Positions 62,626-64,000 of a stretch of 64,000 bases of DNA are shown here, one piece after another; position 1 is the stretch's first letter; each line of letters opens with the position of its first letter. The notes below the pieces were generated by a model, which worked only from the letters and a program-made list of their open reading frames with translations, was not told the DNA's origin and searched no databases. The translations under genes were made by a program, and so were the position numbers. Source of the stretch: an uncultured Lachnospiraceae bacterium (GTDB lineage: Bacteria > Bacillota > Clostridia > Lachnospirales > Lachnospiraceae); NCBI GenBank assembly GCA_934408585.1, contig CAKRVA010000006.1, positions 47,777-111,776 on the forward strand, read 5' to 3'.

Positions 62626-63186
62626 ATGAATCGGGATGAACAATTTGAAATATTGGAAAATATGTTTACATGGGAGATTGAGGAGGTAGGTCATTTTACT
62701 ATTGCCTTTTTTGCACATTATCAGTTGCTGAATAACATGATTGATAATTGTGCAGAGAGATTTAAAACGATTGATATTCCCCGAGTTGATTACTTGATTT
62801 ATAAAGAACATATTTATGCTATATATGCAGAACTCTGTGTGGTAATAGAAACCTTATTAAAATCGTTGTTGGAAGAGAATGATTATGTGGAATCAGAAAT
62901 CAGAAAAAATGGTCACAATTTGAATGCCTTACTTGATGAAATTGTTAATATAGATGTTCCGAAGATTAACGTGATACGACAAAGGATGAAATCGCATCAG
63001 AGTGTAATTGATTATTTTGTAAATAATAATATTTTTGTTGATGCGCGTTATATGTCGTACAAAGAAGAGTTGTCTTTAATGCATATAGATATGATAAGAG
63101 GCTTAATTATGGATTTGGATTTTATATATGAAAAATATTATAAAAATTATGATTGGGTAAATATATTGTATCCGGATACGATGTGA
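62626..63186 (+). CDS. HEPN-like helical protein, unrecognised family
   Basis: A 186-residue, mostly helical protein. The part YAELCVVIETLLKSLLEEN followed by KNGHNLNALLDEIVNI and the closing DARYMSYKEELSLMHIDMI looks like HEPN-type proteins that bind nucleotides or act as RNases in toxin-antitoxin and defence systems, but the RNase motif R-x4-6-H is not clear. The ribosome site is weak. It is very AT-rich, and followed 24 bases later by the next gene. Confidence 0.45.
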   Translation: MNRDEQFEILENMFTWEIEEVGHFTIAFFAHYQLLNNMIDNCAERFKTIDIPRVDYLIYKEHIYAIYAELCVVIETLLKSLLEENDYVESEIRKNGHNLNALLDEIVNIDVPKINVIRQRMKSHQSVIDYFVNNNIFVDARYMSYKEELSLMHIDMIRGLIMDLDFIYEKYYKNYDWVNILYPDTM

Positions 63187-63210
63187 TATTCATAATGGAG
63201 AAGTTGTTTG

Positions 63211-63888
63211 ATGAATATAAAAACAGTTGAAGAAGAATGCAAAGATACAAGTATAGGTACAATTGAAGATGAAATAGAAATGTTTTTTGGGAGTAAAGCA
63301 GAAAGGTTTGTTTTCCAAGATAAATATTTCTATTTGAAAGGTACTGACATATGTTTGAGTGGTGATAATTTGATTACAAAAAAGCAAATGTGGAGAAGAA
63401 TTCATCATCATAGAAAAACACCGCAAAATATAGAAAATGATAAAATATTTTCGTCATATATTATTTTACCGCGAATAAGAAATGACTACCGTAGTAATGT
63501 TAATAATGTTCGTAATTCAACGTATGGGTATAACGATAATCCTTTTTTATTTTTCAAAGCATTACGAAATATGTACATATGTGAATTTGATAAAAGTAAA
63601 GCGAGCAAACCATTAGATTATGTTGAAAAAGCAATAATTCAAACAAATCTTTTTTGGAAATTGTTTGGAAATGGAGAAGAAGGCTATGCAGAATGTGAGC
63701 GGGCTTTTTGCGTCAGTGGAATTTTGGAATTATGTGAGGACGATAAGTATAAAGAATTCTTATGTGAAAAGATACCAGAAGAAGGGGGATGGTCGTTTTA
63801 TGAAACTTTGTTAGATGAATTGAGAATACTTAGAACGGTACAAATGAAGAAACGATTTACTGAATTAAAAAATGAGGAAAACCCTTAG
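63211..63888 (+). CDS. Unrecognised protein, 225 residues
   Basis: I do not recognise this protein. It is polar, rich in Glu, Lys, Arg and aromatic residues, has no signal peptide or membrane segment, and shows a His-rich spot RRIHHHRK near residue 63 and several Cys. The ATG at 63211 lies nine bases after ATGGAGAAG; a TTG one codon upstream is possible. Short spacing suggests an operon with the HEPN-like gene. Confidence 0.5.
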   Translation: MNIKTVEEECKDTSIGTIEDEIEMFFGSKAERFVFQDKYFYLKGTDICLSGDNLITKKQMWRRIHHHRKTPQNIENDKIFSSYIILPRIRNDYRSNVNNVRNSTYGYNDNPFLFFKALRNMYICEFDKSKASKPLDYVEKAIIQTNLFWKLFGNGEEGYAECERAFCVSGILELCEDDKYKEFLCEKIPEEGGWSFYETLLDELRILRTVQMKKRFTELKNEENP

Positions 63889-63952
63889 TAGTAAGACTTC
63901 CCGTTTTACTACTATTCCTACTGCTAACAGGTAGTCACAACTTGCTAAATTA

Positions 63953-63961
63953 TGCTATAAT
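63953..63961 (+). promoter_or_regulatory. Extended -10 promoter reading out of the window
   Basis: TGCTATAAT is an exact extended -10 with no clear -35. A TTGACA lies 11 bases farther right. The gene served is beyond the window edge. Confidence 0.4.
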
Positions 63962-64000
63962 TTGCCTAGTTGACACAGAAAAGAGAATTATAACAACACC

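Noticed and set aside
1..64000. tRNA, rRNA, tmRNA or other standard RNA genes
   Set aside because: No cloverleaf or conserved RNA sequence was recognised by eye in any intergenic stretch; a covariance-model scan would be decisive.

Overview
The window looks like a stretch of chromosome from an endospore-forming, low-to-mid GC Firmicute of the class Clostridia, most likely a Lachnospiraceae-type gut anaerobe. This is inferred from gene content and order (spoIIIA operon, spoIVB, spoIIM, a Spo0A-type regulator, remA, rny, RqcH, cobalamin-dependent MetH without its own activation domain) and from Gram-positive promoters, SOS boxes and AGGAGG ribosome sites. No species can be named from the sequence alone. 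No tRNA, rRNA or intact transposase was seen.

Layout. Positions 1-3.5 kb hold the spoIIIA operon from the end of spoIIIAB to spoIIIAH, the forespore feeding channel. From 3.6 to 16.6 kb lies a dense housekeeping run: deoB, prfC, a transglutaminase-like lipoprotein, then Asp23/Gls24, nusB, xseA, xseB, ispA, dxs, tlyA, nadK, argR, recN. spoIVB follows at 16.7-18.0 kb behind the recN terminator. The slot where spo0A usually follows spoIVB instead carries a HipA-like gene, two small membrane-protein genes and an LD-carboxypeptidase, then a Spo0A homologue that lacks the receiver domain (21.1 kb). glgA, a lipid-linked polysaccharide flippase and rqcH come next. Positions 26.8-34.4 kb carry yicC-remA-gmk-rpoZ, rimO-pgsA, SOS-controlled recA with overlapping recX, and rny. 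Positions 34.5-47.6 kb carry an aspartate aminotransferase, nudF-spoIIM-xerD (the order known from Bacillus subtilis, without fur), a DAHP synthase, hisS, an Sfp-type transferase, azlC-azlD, and a one-carbon block (metF, MetH-activation protein, metH).

After metH there is a 0.5-kb gene-free stretch with seven copies of a degenerate palindrome, then a two-component system and an ABC exporter arranged like Bce-type peptide-antibiotic resistance modules, then a WYL regulator, a ClbS/DfsB-type protein, a small Cys-containing protein and an AraC-GyrI regulator.

From about 55.3 kb to the end the sequence is visibly more AT-rich and looks acquired: a membrane-tailed MazF/PemK-like protein, a 1057-residue metallophosphoesterase fused to a STAND/NACHT-like NTPase (the best candidate for an undescribed system, probably antiviral), decayed mobile-element sequence including a wrecked Tn916-type tyrosine integrase, a zinc-ribbon membrane protein, a HEPN-like protein and one unrecognised protein.

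The items most worth following are the phosphoesterase-NTPase, the receiver-less Spo0A with a 0A box upstream of its own promoter, and the palindrome array at 47.67-48.01 kb.
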